Below the pieces are notes generated by a model. It searched no databases. It was not told the DNA's origin and saw nothing but the letters and a program-made list of their open reading frames with translations. A stretch of DNA of 64,000 nucleotides from Clonostachys chloroleuca (taxonomy: Eukaryota; Ascomycota; Sordariomycetes; Hypocreales; Bionectriaceae), in contig JBANAY010000004.1 of assembly GCA_037952775.1 (NCBI GenBank), positions 11,532,001-11,596,000 of the forward strand, in the 5' to 3' direction. Positions 1 through 10,866 of the stretch are shown here, one piece after another (the stretch's first letter is position 1; each line of letters begins with the position of its first letter). Made by a program: the position numbers and the translations under genes.

Positions 1-967
1 ATGGTGGTTACTGTTTCGTTCCGGGCTGCTTCTGGATGCGTGCTGTTGCGTCGTGATTTTGGGATATCTGAATTGCTGCTGCTGTTGCTTGGTACGAAGG
101 CGATGCGTCGGGCAAAGGACCGGTGATCGAGGAGAATCATGCGGGCTTTGGCAGCGATCTTCTCCTCGCCTGTCAGGAATGAAGCCGTGGCTGGTGTATC
201 GGGCATGACAAAGTACGCAATGATGCTGACTACGACGGTCAGGGCCCCTCGATGAAGAAGATCCATGGCCATCGGGAGTAGGAGCCGGCCTGGATTCTTG
301 AGAGGCCACCAGCCAGGAGACCACCTAAAGAACCGGAGAGTGGCATGCTGCTGAGGAGAATGCCGATCCGGGACACGATCTCATCGTTGGTGTAGAAGAA
401 GCCGAGCCAGAGGAGAACACCGCCAAGAAAACCAGCTTCTGCGGCGCCGACTGCGGCTCTCGAGGCGCAGAGGCCGGCAAAGTTGGTAACGAAGCCCGAG
501 CAGAGAGTGGCTATTCCCCATGTGACCATCAGAGCAGGGAGAAAGGTGCCTCCCCCGATTCTGCGCAAGAGGATGTTGGCCGGGATATTTAGGAGGATGT
601 AAAAGGCAAAGAAAACGGCAAGTGACGCATTGAATTGGGAGCTTTGGAGTCCGAGGTCCTGCTCCAGCCCGTTGACCCGAGCGAGCGCAATGTTGGAACG
701 GTCGAGCCAGAATATAGTGTAGGTAAGGAAGACTAAGGGAATGATACGGACGTCGTATTTGCGCACGACAATCTTGCTGAGGCTGTCTAGGTGGGATCGG
801 CTCCAATCTGCGCCATGTTAGCTGATGAAAGTAGTAGTCGTAGAACCTTGATTACTGTTTGGATATGCTACAGTTGCTGGCGTGGAAGTAGAAGAGCTGT
901 TCCATCTGGAGAACATTCTGGCAAAGGCCTTTGAAACAGTCTGTGGTAGAGGTCGAGAAGTATCCAT
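1..967 (-). pseudogene. MFS transporter (allantoate permease/Dal5-like), 5' part, frameshifted, cut by window edge
   Basis: A plasma-membrane major facilitator of the anion:cation symporter (Dal5-like) type is inferred. The long ORF contains the family's loop after TM1 (FWLDRSNIALARV), the TM4-5 region (GAAEAGFLGGVLLWLGFFYT) and the WPWIFFIEG motif. The start is placed at 967 (MDTSRPLPQ...). A 48-nt intron at 808-855 (GTAATC...CTAAC...CAG) joins this exon in frame to SLSKIVVRKYDVR. The ORF stops just after FFIEG at about 239. The homologous continuation LTVVVSIIAYFVMPDTP lies directly downstream in another frame, so one base is missing in the C-run at 245-248 (G-run on the coding strand). The 3' half lies outside the window, and a further intron near 60-130 is possible. 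Either a true pseudogene or an assembly indel; the family call is fairly safe, the substrate is not known. Confidence 0.72.
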
Positions 968-2071
968 GAGTTGGATGCTTGTTTCCGGCTCAAACTTGTA
1001 TGTCCAGACGTTGAACTAACAGCGGAAATAGGTTATGAAGGTTAATGACTAAGAGGGAAGAGATATCATGTTTGCTATTGACGTTTAGTATATGAGGGGA
1101 TCGTCTTTTTGGACAAAGTCGAGAAAGAAGAGCTCCGGGACAGGAGGAAGAACATGGATTCAGATAAGCAAACTTAAGCCATGGGGTAGAACAAGGAGCT
1201 GTATGAGGCTTGCGGCTGGCCCTATCGTATATAGTTTTCGTTTACGAGGAGAGCACAAGACTAGATCTCCCGAGAGCCTGTCGTATCCCGACGGAATTAC
1301 ATGTTTGACGAGCGCCACGAGGCATTATGGTTCACTTGCCGGCGAGACAGTTTAAGGCTTCGTGAAAGGAACTCTGAGACAGTTAGACAGATACACTGGC
1401 CTCCCAGACAAGTAGGTGACAGGAGAAGCGAGATATACAATGGAAGAGGAGCTATGAATAGCCTCCTTTCTACGATGAATAGTAACTGTCGGTAGTATAA
1501 ACCGAAATGAAGTAACAACATCTCTTATGTATACATTATTGTCCCTCAATAATCTGAGAATACTGGCCACAGACTCGAAAACAAGTAGCCTGATGTTTGG
1601 GTGTTTCGATTCCAATGACACCTAGTTACCGGACTAGAATACATGTGTGTAACACTTGCGCGAGGCGAGGGAGAATAATGGACACTTGTACGTGGAAGAG
1701 GAATTTGGACTTGCCATACGTGAATTGGGCTTATTTGAGCGTACAATGTATAAGAACAACCTGACATTGGTCATGCCTATAATAATTGGCTGTTGTTACA
1801 CCCAGGTGGGATTTTGCTTGTGTGGGTACAACTTGGGAACTCATGCCCAGCCCAACTCCCCAAAATACGCATACTCCAGGCAAGAACTCAATAGATGGAG
1901 ACCTCCTCTCCATTCATTGTTATTGGGGAATTTTGATCGAGAATGATCTCACGTGAGAACATGGGGTTAGTCTGTGATCATAGCTGACGCGACATTCCTG
2001 GATAGGATAATAACGCAAACTTGGCCTATCATCAGCGAGCACACCGGAATAACTCATCCGCCTAAGAAGTC
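968..2071. other. Intergenic, no gene recognised
   Basis: About 1.1 kb between the 5' end of the minus-strand MFS gene and the start of the plus-strand HET remnant, so it should contain both promoters. Only short, mutually overlapping ORFs of low complexity occur. No RNA gene or repeat was recognised. Confidence 0.4.
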
Positions 2072-4194
2072 ATGTCGACTGACGAAGAGGGCGAAGGAAC
2101 GTTATGCGCGCAGTGCATGTCAATATTCACCGGCCAGCAGCAGCTTAAAGACGCCTCGATTAGTAGCGACCAAGATCCTGTTCACCACTTCTCCGCCGCA
2201 TCCTTCGAAGCCGCGGCGAACTCTGGATGCGTCATCTGTACTCGGGCGTGAGCTGCTCTGCGCAGGGACGAGCTTGGTTTTTTGTTGACGCAGGCCGGAA
2301 ATGAGCCTTTTCCTCTACCGGCTTTTGTCGAACCAGTGGGAGGACCTATATGCGCTGCAAATCATCACGTACTATGCTGTGGAAAGGTCTCCAGAGGGTG
2401 AGCATGGGCCCGGGCAGTTTGTCTGGGAGACTCACTTGTTCTCGACTGAAAGTACGCAAAATGTCACCCATTCCGCTTCCAGTGCAGGCTCAGATGGCAA
2501 TTAATTCCGTCTTCCTTAGGGTTTCGAGAGTAAGGCTGTCTAAGTGGCAATGACATGGCATGTCATACCTATACTCCTCATACTGGATCCGAAGGGTCGT
2601 TCAAACAGGCGCGCAAATGGTACAGCGACTGCCGAGAAAAACACGCCAGGTGCAACATATCCTGGGGATCTTTCTCGTATTCTCCCACTCGCCTGCTCGA
2701 CTTGAACTACGGCGGAGGTGATTTGCGGTTAATCATGGCTGTAGAAGAGAGCATCAAGGAATATTACGCAACTCTCAGTCATTGCTGGGGTGGACAAAAC
2801 ATCATCAAACTTACGACTGATACCCTGGCCCAGTTTCAGAATAAGATTGAAACCGCCAGTCTTCCTCAGACATTCAGAGATGCCATCTTAGTTGCCAGGA
2901 AGCTTGGAATACGCTATCTTTGGATCGATTCCATCTGTATTATCCAGGATTCTTTGCAAGACTGGCAGAAAGAGGCGGCGCTCATGGGTGAAGTTTACAG
3001 CAACAGCACACTCAACGTGATGGCTACGGCATGCAAAAATAGCCACCAGAGTCTCATCCGGAGTAGAGATCAAGGTGAATTGCTGCACTACGCAGTTCGC
3101 ACTTCGTGGAACGGAATAAAGCCGGAGACTTTCTATATTTCTTCTCGGTGGTTCTGGGACAACCACACTTTGTTCGCGCCATTGAATCGACGAGGCTGGG
3201 TGCTCCAAGAAAGAATACTGCCACCGCGGGCGTTGCATTTCACATACAACCAATTGGTGTGGGAATGCTGCGAGCAGGAATCATGCAAATGTACCCAGAT
3301 GGCCTTCCAAGATTCCTGAAAAGCATGAATTATAGCGATGTGAAACACCTGGACATTAATGCTTCCCAAGCGTGGCTTACGTATCTGCAAGAATCCAACC
3401 TTAGCCCGAAGGATTGCTACGACAAGTGGCGCCGGATAATTCATATGTATTGGTATACTAGTACCACAAAGAATACGGATAAGCTTGTTGCCATCAGCGG
3501 TCTCGCCAAACGCATGGGTGGCGCTCTGAAAGACCGGTATCTTGCAGGTCTGTGGGAGGGCGACCTCCCTTCTAACATGTTGTGGTATGTCCATTCTGTT
3601 GGTGGGAAATGTTGCCGGTCTGAGAAGTACAGGGCACCATCCTGGTCGTGGGCTTCTCTTGAGGCAGAGGAGGACGTGAACTTCTGGCACTCACCGCTGC
3701 GTGGGCGTGTCCTCGTTGAGATTGAGGAAGCCAGCGTAACACCGCTATTAAACATTGATGTTACGGAAGAGGTGGTAGATGGCCACCTTCGGTTAAAAGG
3801 CAGCGTCTTCCAGGCAGAGCTTAGTATCCATGACACGTCCGTCAGAGATAAGAGTGGAGGGTTGCAGATCCGTGTCCAAGGGGAAAAGTTAGACGGGACG
3901 CTTTTTCCAGATGAGAACATCACTGCCACATCCACGTCGGTATATTGTCTCCCCGTGTGGATAGCGACGAAGCCAATGGAGAAGAAAGAGGGCGCTGTTG
4001 CACTCATCCTCAAGCCGGTGGAGGGCAAGCCTCGGGGTTGGTATTCACGCCTTGGATTACTCAGTAATTCGCCGTGTGAGCAAGATTTATCGTCGGGAGT
4101 ATGGAGAAAGATGCTCGAGTGTTTGGATGATCCAGGTTCCGGCGATCATTCAATTTATTTGGAAGCCTATCCTGGGACAATTATATTTGTGTAG
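2072..4194 (+). pseudogene. HET-domain (heterokaryon incompatibility) protein, disabled
   Basis: HET proteins trigger regulated cell death after fusion of incompatible hyphae. The likely start at 2072 opens a frame with a CxxC pair (LCAQCMS) and SGCVICTR, typical of HET N-termini, but it meets TGA at 2249-2251 where family members often have Trp. The reading then needs a frame change near 2310 (YRLLSNQWEDLYAL...) and passes stops around 2502-2533. A long open segment (2555-3319) carries all three HET blocks: YATLSHCWGG, the LGIRYLWIDSICIIQDS block followed by EAALMGEVYSNSTLNVMATA, and RGWVLQERILPPRALHFT. One more single-base deletion near 3290 moves the C-terminal half (YPDGLP, then RAPSWSWASLE) into the frame ending at 4194. 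With a nonsense codon and at least two shifts of different sign, this looks like genuine decay rather than only sequence error. HET identity is secure; loss of function is inferred. Confidence 0.85.
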
Positions 4195-6186
4195 CAAATG
4201 TTGAAGTTGTCCGATGGAGTTCAGGCTGCGATGGAATTCTCCGACATACAATATATCCCATTGAGCCAAGCCTCCCATCTGAGCCGTTTATTCCGGGAAT
4301 TTCAGCTGATGGTTGACTGATGGCATAAAGGTCGTCAGAACAGGGGCGCGACGAAGGACCAGGTTGGATCCGCGACGCTCGCTTATGAATACTGAATATC
4401 GCTAGAGAACTGGTCGCACAAGAGCTCGTTATTGAGATGGTGTGAACGCCACAATAGATACTTGGGAAGTCTGGTAACATTTCGGTGTGATGGTCTGATA
4501 GATGTGCTTGGCAAAGCAGGCTCGCGACTAACAAAGTGCGTGATGAGCTTGGCATCCTGTAGTCTTCACTCTTGAAGTTTTTGACTTGTGACGAATGGAG
4601 GATGACTTTGGTGACTGGCTCGTACTACCATCTTGGACAACTGGAATGTGGAGGGTAGCTTCACACGAGGCGCGATCTCATCTCTTTCTTTCCGAATCAA
4701 AATCGAGTATAGTCTGTGCTTTTCATCACCACGGGTGAATATTCGACACTCTGATAAGTAGAAATCTAAGTGCTCAATCAAGACCGCTTCAATAGGGGAG
4801 CCCAACCTATGGCAACACTCACGTCGAGCCAGCACGCGCCGCGGCTTTCATTCCTCTGGTCTCTCTCGGTGTCTCTTCGTGAAACACGGATCGAAGCCCG
4901 TCCATTCCTGCCGACTTCTAACTCGCGACAGTACCAAACGTGCCGGCCTGTTCGGAGTGCAGAAATGTGTGAATGCATGAGAAAAGATCCACGAATAGGG
5001 AGCACGGAAGTTTCTCCAGTCTTTAGCGAAGATGCATTAATCAACTCACCCACTCCGCGTGCTGCCGAATACAGACATTGGGCAGTATTTGTGTTTTATT
5101 ATGCATGCTCCTTGCTGCCTGGACCGAAATGGCAGGATGCAACTGTCATTGTTGTTGGCCGTGATTCACTGCTCTTGCCCCATCTGACTGGTTGTGGTCC
5201 CATCATGCAAGTAAGTCACTGTTTGCTTCATGAGTGCCGGGCCTTCTATGGCATTGTTACTCGACTCGAGGTGTTAGAAGGTACTGACTAGATGCCAGGC
5301 CTGGCTGCTGATGCCCTCTGCTCTGCTCTGCTCTGCCTTACGCTCTATAGCAACACGTGAGACTCGCATTCCACCACCCCGTCCATCGCTCCCTGAATCT
5401 CACACACGCGGTGGGCCTCAATGATACGTGCTCCGAGTGGCTTTATGCAATGCAGCGTGTTCCTCTCGCACTCGTCCATCTCTACTTGTTGCAGCCAAGC
5501 CCACCATTCAAGTCGTCGGGAGCACCTCTGCCCTGGGTGCCCTCCCGCGTGGTGGCATGACGTGAACAACAGACAATGCGTCGATTGCTGTGCCCTACAT
5601 TGATCAACGCAGGCAGGCAGTGATTCACGAATGTTTTGCTGGCTCTTGCCCCCCACAACAGGGGCCTGGAGCTGGCCTGCGGGCCACTGGCTGCTGTATT
5701 AAATGGTATGTGCTTCCTTCTGCCTCTTCTTCCGCACTTTCGAATTCATTTCCCGGATCAAGGTACCTCCAAGTGCATAGTTAGGTATTTCCCTACTGAT
5801 GACTACTGCCTAGCACTTCAGGTACGCCTATGCCTAATGCTCGGGGGCACTTGACCGCAACTGCCGGACGCACCTTCCCAAATACTCAGAGCGGAGGCAA
5901 ACTCCTCCTCCTCTCCTCCTAAACTTCTTTCTTCCTTCTTCTCCTTCTTGTGATCTTCCTATTCGGTCCTATGCACTCAACTTGCTTTTGCTCATATTTT
6001 GTTTCGCCTTCCTCCCTCTGCATTTGCATCCTTCCACCCTCGCTTTCTTCTGCTCAATTATTTTGCTCTTTTAGCTTTATCTTGTGAACGATTCAGTGTT
6101 TCGCAACTTGCCTCGCTCACGATTGCAAAGAGGCTGCTGCTAAGCCGATCTAGATAAACACCCAGTCAATCTCATACCCTTACATC
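4195..6186. other. Intergenic, promoter side of the 6.2 kb gene
   Basis: No coding region is recognised in this 2 kb stretch. An AGGTACCT palindrome lies near 5762. A strongly pyrimidine-rich tract (about 5895-6060, CTCCTCCTCTCC and TTCTTTC runs) directly precedes the next gene and resembles the core-promoter/5'-UTR tracts of filamentous fungi. Confidence 0.4.
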
Positions 6187-7242
6187 ATGTCATGCGAATG
6201 GACTCTGAGACGGACGGCAAAATTCTCCATCGAGGCCCGGTGTCTTCTTGTTCGAAGGGTAGATACCATCCTCGATTGCTTACGGAGGATTCGCCAGCGG
6301 GCAGCTGAGTGCACATCTTGGGATACGATCATCGCTTCCGCACCTCAACTACCACTGCCTGAACCTGATCCCCTCGATACGGAACTGATAGACGGACACA
6401 AAATTGGCGATGGAAGTGACTCGTCAGATACTGGGGGATTCGAGGATTCCGACTTGGATTCTCAACTAGGCGGCGATACAACGACAGTGGAGGTCGAGGA
6501 GAAGCAAGAACATTTCGCGACACCAAATCTTCTCTCTACCCCGTGGGAGGAAACAGTACTTTGCGATCTCACAACGAGCATTATGAGAATAGAGGCACAC
6601 GGCCAGTATACCGCCTCGCTACTGCTCTATAAGAACGGCGCGACGGAACACTGGGTTCTCAACCAGTGTGCTCAGACCGACTCCCAAGCCGCACCAACAC
6701 TCCTAAGCGATTTCCTAGAGCTGCACCCCATCCTGACGCTTCCCACCCCAAGATCTTCTTGTTCGTCCTCGTCTTACTCATATTACTCTTCGTCCGAAGA
6801 AGGCTCCAGTATCGGCCCTGGTGCGGACGGAAACAGCTGCGACTTTACGCGAAATGGTGATTCCGATTCTTGCCTCAATGGCCAGCCAGAAGTGGAGGAA
6901 ATCTCAGCCACACAGCTCGCCAAGCTGGACCAATTGATTCACAACATCGAAAGGTTCAGCCAGTACCTCAACTCAAGTCTCGACAACGAACGCAAATCGC
7001 ATCGTGTCCAGGATGAGCGGTGGAGCATCCGGGACTCTGACGGAAACTTGGCTGGCCTCATGAAGTCTCGCGGCTATAGCAGCCCACTCCGCCAGTGCAT
7101 CGCGGTTGATGAGCAGTGGCCTTCAGAATGGGATCTCCTTGCTCCAGGGGTACGGCCATTTTATGACAAATATGCTCCTGCGCCGAACATCGAGCCGATC
7201 AAGCCCAAGAAGAAAAAACCTGCCAGGGAGCCTCGTTGGTAG
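6187..7242 (+). CDS. Hypothetical acidic, Ser-rich protein (351 aa)
   Basis: The family is not recognised. The ORF is uninterrupted, starts at ATG 6187 behind a pyrimidine-rich leader and ends at TAG 7240-7242. The N-terminal 60 residues are basic and leucine-rich. Residues about 75-100 form an acidic stretch (GSDSSDTGGFEDSDLD). Residues about 195-212 are a Ser/Tyr/Glu tract (SCSSSSYSYYSSSEEGSS). A predicted helical segment follows (LAKLDQLIHNIERFSQYL). The C-terminus is Lys-rich (KPKKKKPAREPRW) and could act as a nuclear signal. No transmembrane segment or signal peptide is visible. A 61-bp repeat shared with 12.6 kb begins only 13 bases after the stop. Codon structure supports a real gene; no function is proposed. 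Confidence 0.7.
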   Translation: MSCEWTLRRTAKFSIEARCLLVRRVDTILDCLRRIRQRAAECTSWDTIIASAPQLPLPEPDPLDTELIDGHKIGDGSDSSDTGGFEDSDLDSQLGGDTTTVEVEEKQEHFATPNLLSTPWEETVLCDLTTSIMRIEAHGQYTASLLLYKNGATEHWVLNQCAQTDSQAAPTLLSDFLELHPILTLPTPRSSCSSSSYSYYSSSEEGSSIGPGADGNSCDFTRNGDSDSCLNGQPEVEEISATQLAKLDQLIHNIERFSQYLNSSLDNERKSHRVQDERWSIRDSDGNLAGLMKSRGYSSPLRQCIAVDEQWPSEWDLLAPGVRPFYDKYAPAPNIEPIKPKKKKPAREPRW

Positions 7243-7254
7243 AGAAGGGAGTGT

Positions 7255-7315
7255 GGCCGTTGTGAATGGCATACCAGCGTGGGGGCAGCTCATCATCTTG
7301 TGTATTGTCTCATTC
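7255..7315 (+). repeat. Dispersed 61-bp repeat, copy 1
   Basis: Matches 12618-12678 with two mismatches, both G here and A there. The last 47 bases (7269-7315) are identical. In both copies one frame reads IPAWGQLIILCIVSF, a hydrophobic peptide, but neither copy sits in a recognisable long gene. Similarity fades after 7315. Confidence 0.8.
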
Positions 7316-7928
7316 GGGGCGATGAGGAGGCGAGATGGGAAAGCAGGCGTCACCGGGTTCTCCTTATGTAGCTAGCCTATCCCACCTTATTTAATACCAT
7401 CTATTTTTTACGAGTATCATAAACGTGCGATTGCAGACCTTCTCTTTCTATTGTGCGATATGAGGTTTATTATCAGAACATGTATGTGTTGGTTGGTTCA
7501 TGCCTTACTGGCATACGATATCCCACTGCCTCCGGTTTCTCGCCACTCGATTACTTGCGTGTTTCTCCTATTCAATCCGGCAGTCATCGCAGCCAAGTGA
7601 AAGAAACTCACCAGTTTCTGATAGAATAATACCGCTGCTCCGTTGTGCGATATTGTAATGATGATTCTCCCACTCCTGCCGACATTTTCTCGGCCCAAGC
7701 ATCACACAATCCTCCGCTTCCGCGATTAGAGCTTTGAGAATGCTACCCATATTTTCTTTCCAGCGTATTTATTCTCATAGTAGCGTATCTCATCGGCGAC
7801 AATAAAATGCTTTAGCTCTTCGATGTATGAATGAATAGCTTACAACGCTTGTCACTGAGGGCGCGTTCCCTTCTGCCCACCCCAGATCTGGGCCTACGTC
7901 TCGCTATACGATTAGACCAATTCCGGGG

Positions 7929-8342
7929 CTATAGCCTTACCTCTAAGGGACGGACGACTTTGCCTCGAAGAGATCTCTTTATGTCTTGTAGTCGACAAGC
8001 ATATTCGAACGAGGAGTCGAAGCGACATCTCTTCCACTCCCATTTCATACGCATTGCGACTGTCATCACCCCTGCCCAACGGCCCGTGATGTTCTCACCC
8101 ATATCCAATTGTTCATACGTGATCCGGCGTTGTTCAGTATGCTGAGTGACGAGTACCCAGTCCAAAATAATGGGATCAATTTTGCCATCATTAGTCAGAA
8201 GAACATCTGATACGGTCTTCATCATTGTGCAGGGCTCATAGAGGAAGAACCGCATCGGTCTCCGATGAAATTTGGTCCCCACCCCCACATGTGCGTTGTG
8301 AGATGCTGTAATGACTGTCCTACCGCTAGCTACTATTAGCAA
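7929..8342 (-). pseudogene. Unrecognised coding fragment, inverted-repeat copy A
   Basis: A 137-codon ORF of unknown family with the readable stretch DGKIDPIILDW then LVTQHTEQRR. Bases 8085-8208 match 9739-9857 in opposite orientation, where the corresponding peptide (KIDPIILN, LVTQHTEQRR) is broken by stops. Shared protein-level similarity indicates that both derive from one coding element. This copy is open but short and starts at an uncertain ATG, so a relic is more likely than a working gene. I do not recognise the ancestral protein. Confidence 0.4.
8085..8208. repeat. Inverted repeat, left arm
   Basis: Pairs with 9739-9857 in reverse complement. The best block covers the bases for GTTGTTCAGTATGCTGAGTG, which is identical in both arms. 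Similarity is lost outside these limits. The arms enclose about 1.5 kb that includes the tRNA-like unit. Confidence 0.75.
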
Positions 8343-8642
8343 TTAAATCCCCAGTCGACGTCTTCTGATGGCAATGACTCCTGTCGCCGAAATAAGGAAT
8401 CAATCAAAGAGCACCCACAATCAGAGTGTATCAATCATGCGACCCACTTGGTGATTGACAAGGGGCAGAGAATGGTGGAGCAATTGGTGGACCTGCAGCC
8501 ACCCATGTAGGTACTAAGCATGCTCGCACTCCACACCTCCCAAACGATGAGTGGTAAGTAAATATATGTAAATGAGGCTCTCAACCTCCAGATCCTGTTT
8601 ATCGCTTTAAGAACAAGAGTATATCGACGCAAAAAGAAAAGC

Positions 8643-8649
8643 AAAAAAA
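8643..8649 (-). terminator. RNA polymerase III T-tract
   Basis: Seven consecutive T on the minus strand, four bases beyond the 3' end of the tRNA-like unit, followed by further T-rich sequence. This is the expected Pol III terminator form and position. Confidence 0.6.
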
Positions 8650-8653
8650 GATT

Positions 8654-8799
8654 GGAGAGAGGAGGAATCGAACCCCCGATCTTAGACACACGTTTAAACA
8701 CCTTCCTCATTCGGCAACACACTGGGTTGCTGGCAGAGACTGGGTTGCTGGCAGAGCCAACGGTAAACTGTCAACGTCTTACCACTCGACCATCTCCCC
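8654..8799 (-). tRNA. tRNA-like Pol III gene carrying two 18-bp minisatellite units
   Basis: The minus strand begins GGGGAGA and ends TCTCTCC, which pair as a 7-bp acceptor stem with one G-T. An A box TGGTCGAGTGG (8782-8792) fits TRGYNNARNNG. A B box GGTTCGATTCC (8664-8674) is a perfect match, and the T-arm GGGGG-TTCGATT-CCTCC folds. The 5' end resembles class II (Ser/Leu) tRNAs. A possible anticodon stem TTGAC/GTTGG closes an eight-base loop lacking a canonical anticodon context. At 146 nt it is far longer than a normal tRNA. Between the anticodon-arm region and the T-arm lie two head-to-tail copies of the 18-mer (8721-8756) that also makes up the arrays at 12.2-12.5 kb. It could be a tRNA pseudogene, a tRNA with an odd intron or variable arm, or a tRNA-derived SINE-like transcript. 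Function in translation is doubtful. Confidence 0.5.
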
Positions 8800-10866
8800 T
8801 TCTAGTTGTACCAATGCTTTTTTTTTAATACATAAACTATCAACGTAGGAAGTGCCACAAAGCAACCAAATTGTACAGGCGTTGAATTTATTTACCGTCC
8901 TAACAGCTTTTTGAAATCGAATGCAATTTCTTATTGAAATGGATGAACGAGCAGTAAAAAATGCTCACACATCAGGAACAGCTATCGCTTGGCTCAACAA
9001 AACAACAAACCTGGAGAAATTGGCCAAGCTCCCAGCGATCACTCGCGATTACGAGGACAGAATATCGGTTCCATAGCTATGGCTTGTCTCATGGAGTAGA
9101 GAAGCTTCTACGAATTGACTGTCTTGATATTGGTAATATCTAACTTTCAATAATCCCTCGTGTGAGCAGCGGACAGCTATTTCGGCTCACCATAAGTTGC
9201 GCATTGCTACGGTTCACAGCTGGATGCTTCGTGTGCCAATTGATGTGAAAGGCTTACCTGGCTGCGACTGCTGAAAGACACATCCACACACCTATGTTAG
9301 CCATAACAGTCCCTCGTCTCAGCAGCAGACGGAGAGGTCAGGCTCGTATGACTTGACTACCTCAAGAGATGACAGCCAAGTTGGGTTTGCAGCAATCTCC
9401 CGTCTCATTAGCAGATGGCTAGGTCAGACCCGTAGCGATCGCGCGTCTTGATAGAAGACAGAGAGGCCGATTTCACAGCGACCGTACAACTAGGTCGGCT
9501 CCTCGCGATCTCACTGTCGTAGCCGCTGACTTCTACGCCCGGTTTATAGCCATTGCTCGTCTTGGCGGTAGTTGTTGAATAAATACTCTGGCTGGTTGAA
9601 GCTAATCTGATCTGATGTGCGCATCAAAATCAACCATTAATATGAGGATTACGGTATGCCCTAATGGGAGCGAGCCCTTCGTTATCAGTATCTTTTCCGA
9701 AACCGTGCAAATATGTACTAGGGCCTCAACCAATTATGAGATGTTCTTGATAGCAAGATTGATCCGATTATCTTAAATCGGCTACTCGTCACTCAGCATA
9801 CTGAACAACGCCGAATCATATATGAATAGCTGGATACGGACGAGAACATCATACGGCACAGATTCCTCTTCGGCGATACGTAACTCATTGCTTTCCCCGA
9901 AGAGAAATATTTTAATCCGATAACTTTTTCCTACGAACCCAAGGGTTGAAGCGAAGGCTTCATGTCCCAGCCCAGTGTTGCAGCTGGATGAGCCAGGGCC
10001 GCGAGGTAACTTTGTGACTACTACTGCGAAGGTTAGGGCTCGAACCTTGCACTAAGCTTTTGTGATTTTTTTGATTTTTTTTTTATAATTTTTAGGCAAA
10101 AGGGAGACACAGAAAGAAAGAGAAGAAAGAACTGCGTCAAGGTAGCTAAGTTGCATATGGCCCAAAATGTTTCATTCTTACTGGTGGGTGAAATCAGCTT
10201 TATTCCATCATCTTCACATTTGCAGTACAGGTTGGCTACGACAGCTGGACCGTCAAATCTTAGCGTATCATTATAACGTACTGGCCTTGAATGTGCTGTG
10301 ATGCTGGGTATGGTGTCAAGTTGTTGAATTCTTGGTTTTCGGGAGTTTCCTTTTTTTTCCCCAGCAGCTACAGCACAACTGTATAGCTCTGTCACTTACT
10401 ATTACTACAACATACTAGCCCGTAGGTGTCTCGCTTCTATGGCCTGGCAATGTGGCAACAAGATGGGGCGCGCTCGAAGCATTAGCAACATGAAATACTC
10501 CACGCTAGCCAAAGGTAAACCTTTAAGTACGCCCAGCCCGACAATAGAACGCCACTAGGGCTGGCTACCTTAGCTACAGCTAAGTTTTCACTAAAATTTG
10601 AGATCAAAAGCAGAGCTTCCCTTGTTGGATTCCTATTTAAAGCTTCCCCTGCCAGCGGGTATCAGCATAGGTAGTTACTCATTGATCCATCCAACCCAGC
10701 GACACTTGCCACAATATCACTACTACAGCCAGCTAAGCCTTCGAGACTCAAACACAAACATCCAAAAGTCATTCTCATAAAAATAACCGCGTTAGCCAAA
10801 AAGCTCATCCGAAATTCCTTGGAATATTAAGGGATAAAATACGATCTATAATCAAAGGCATTCGTG
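8800..10866. other. Gene-free part of the repeat island
   Basis: No intact gene. It contains degenerate copies of a motif resembling CCTCGTCTCAGCAGCAGACGG near 9154, 9311 and 9397, with a weaker one near 9440, spaced about 50-160 bp. The right arm of the inverted repeat is at 9739-9857. A TATA-like CTATTTAAAG near 10630 lies 5' of the next ORF. Confidence 0.4.
9739..9857. repeat. Inverted repeat, right arm (decayed coding fragment, copy B)
   Basis: Reverse-complement match of 8085-8208. Read on the plus strand it gives KIDPIILN, LVTQHTEQRR and IYE followed by a stop, then more readable sequence with further stops. Copy B is thus clearly non-functional. Confidence 0.7.
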
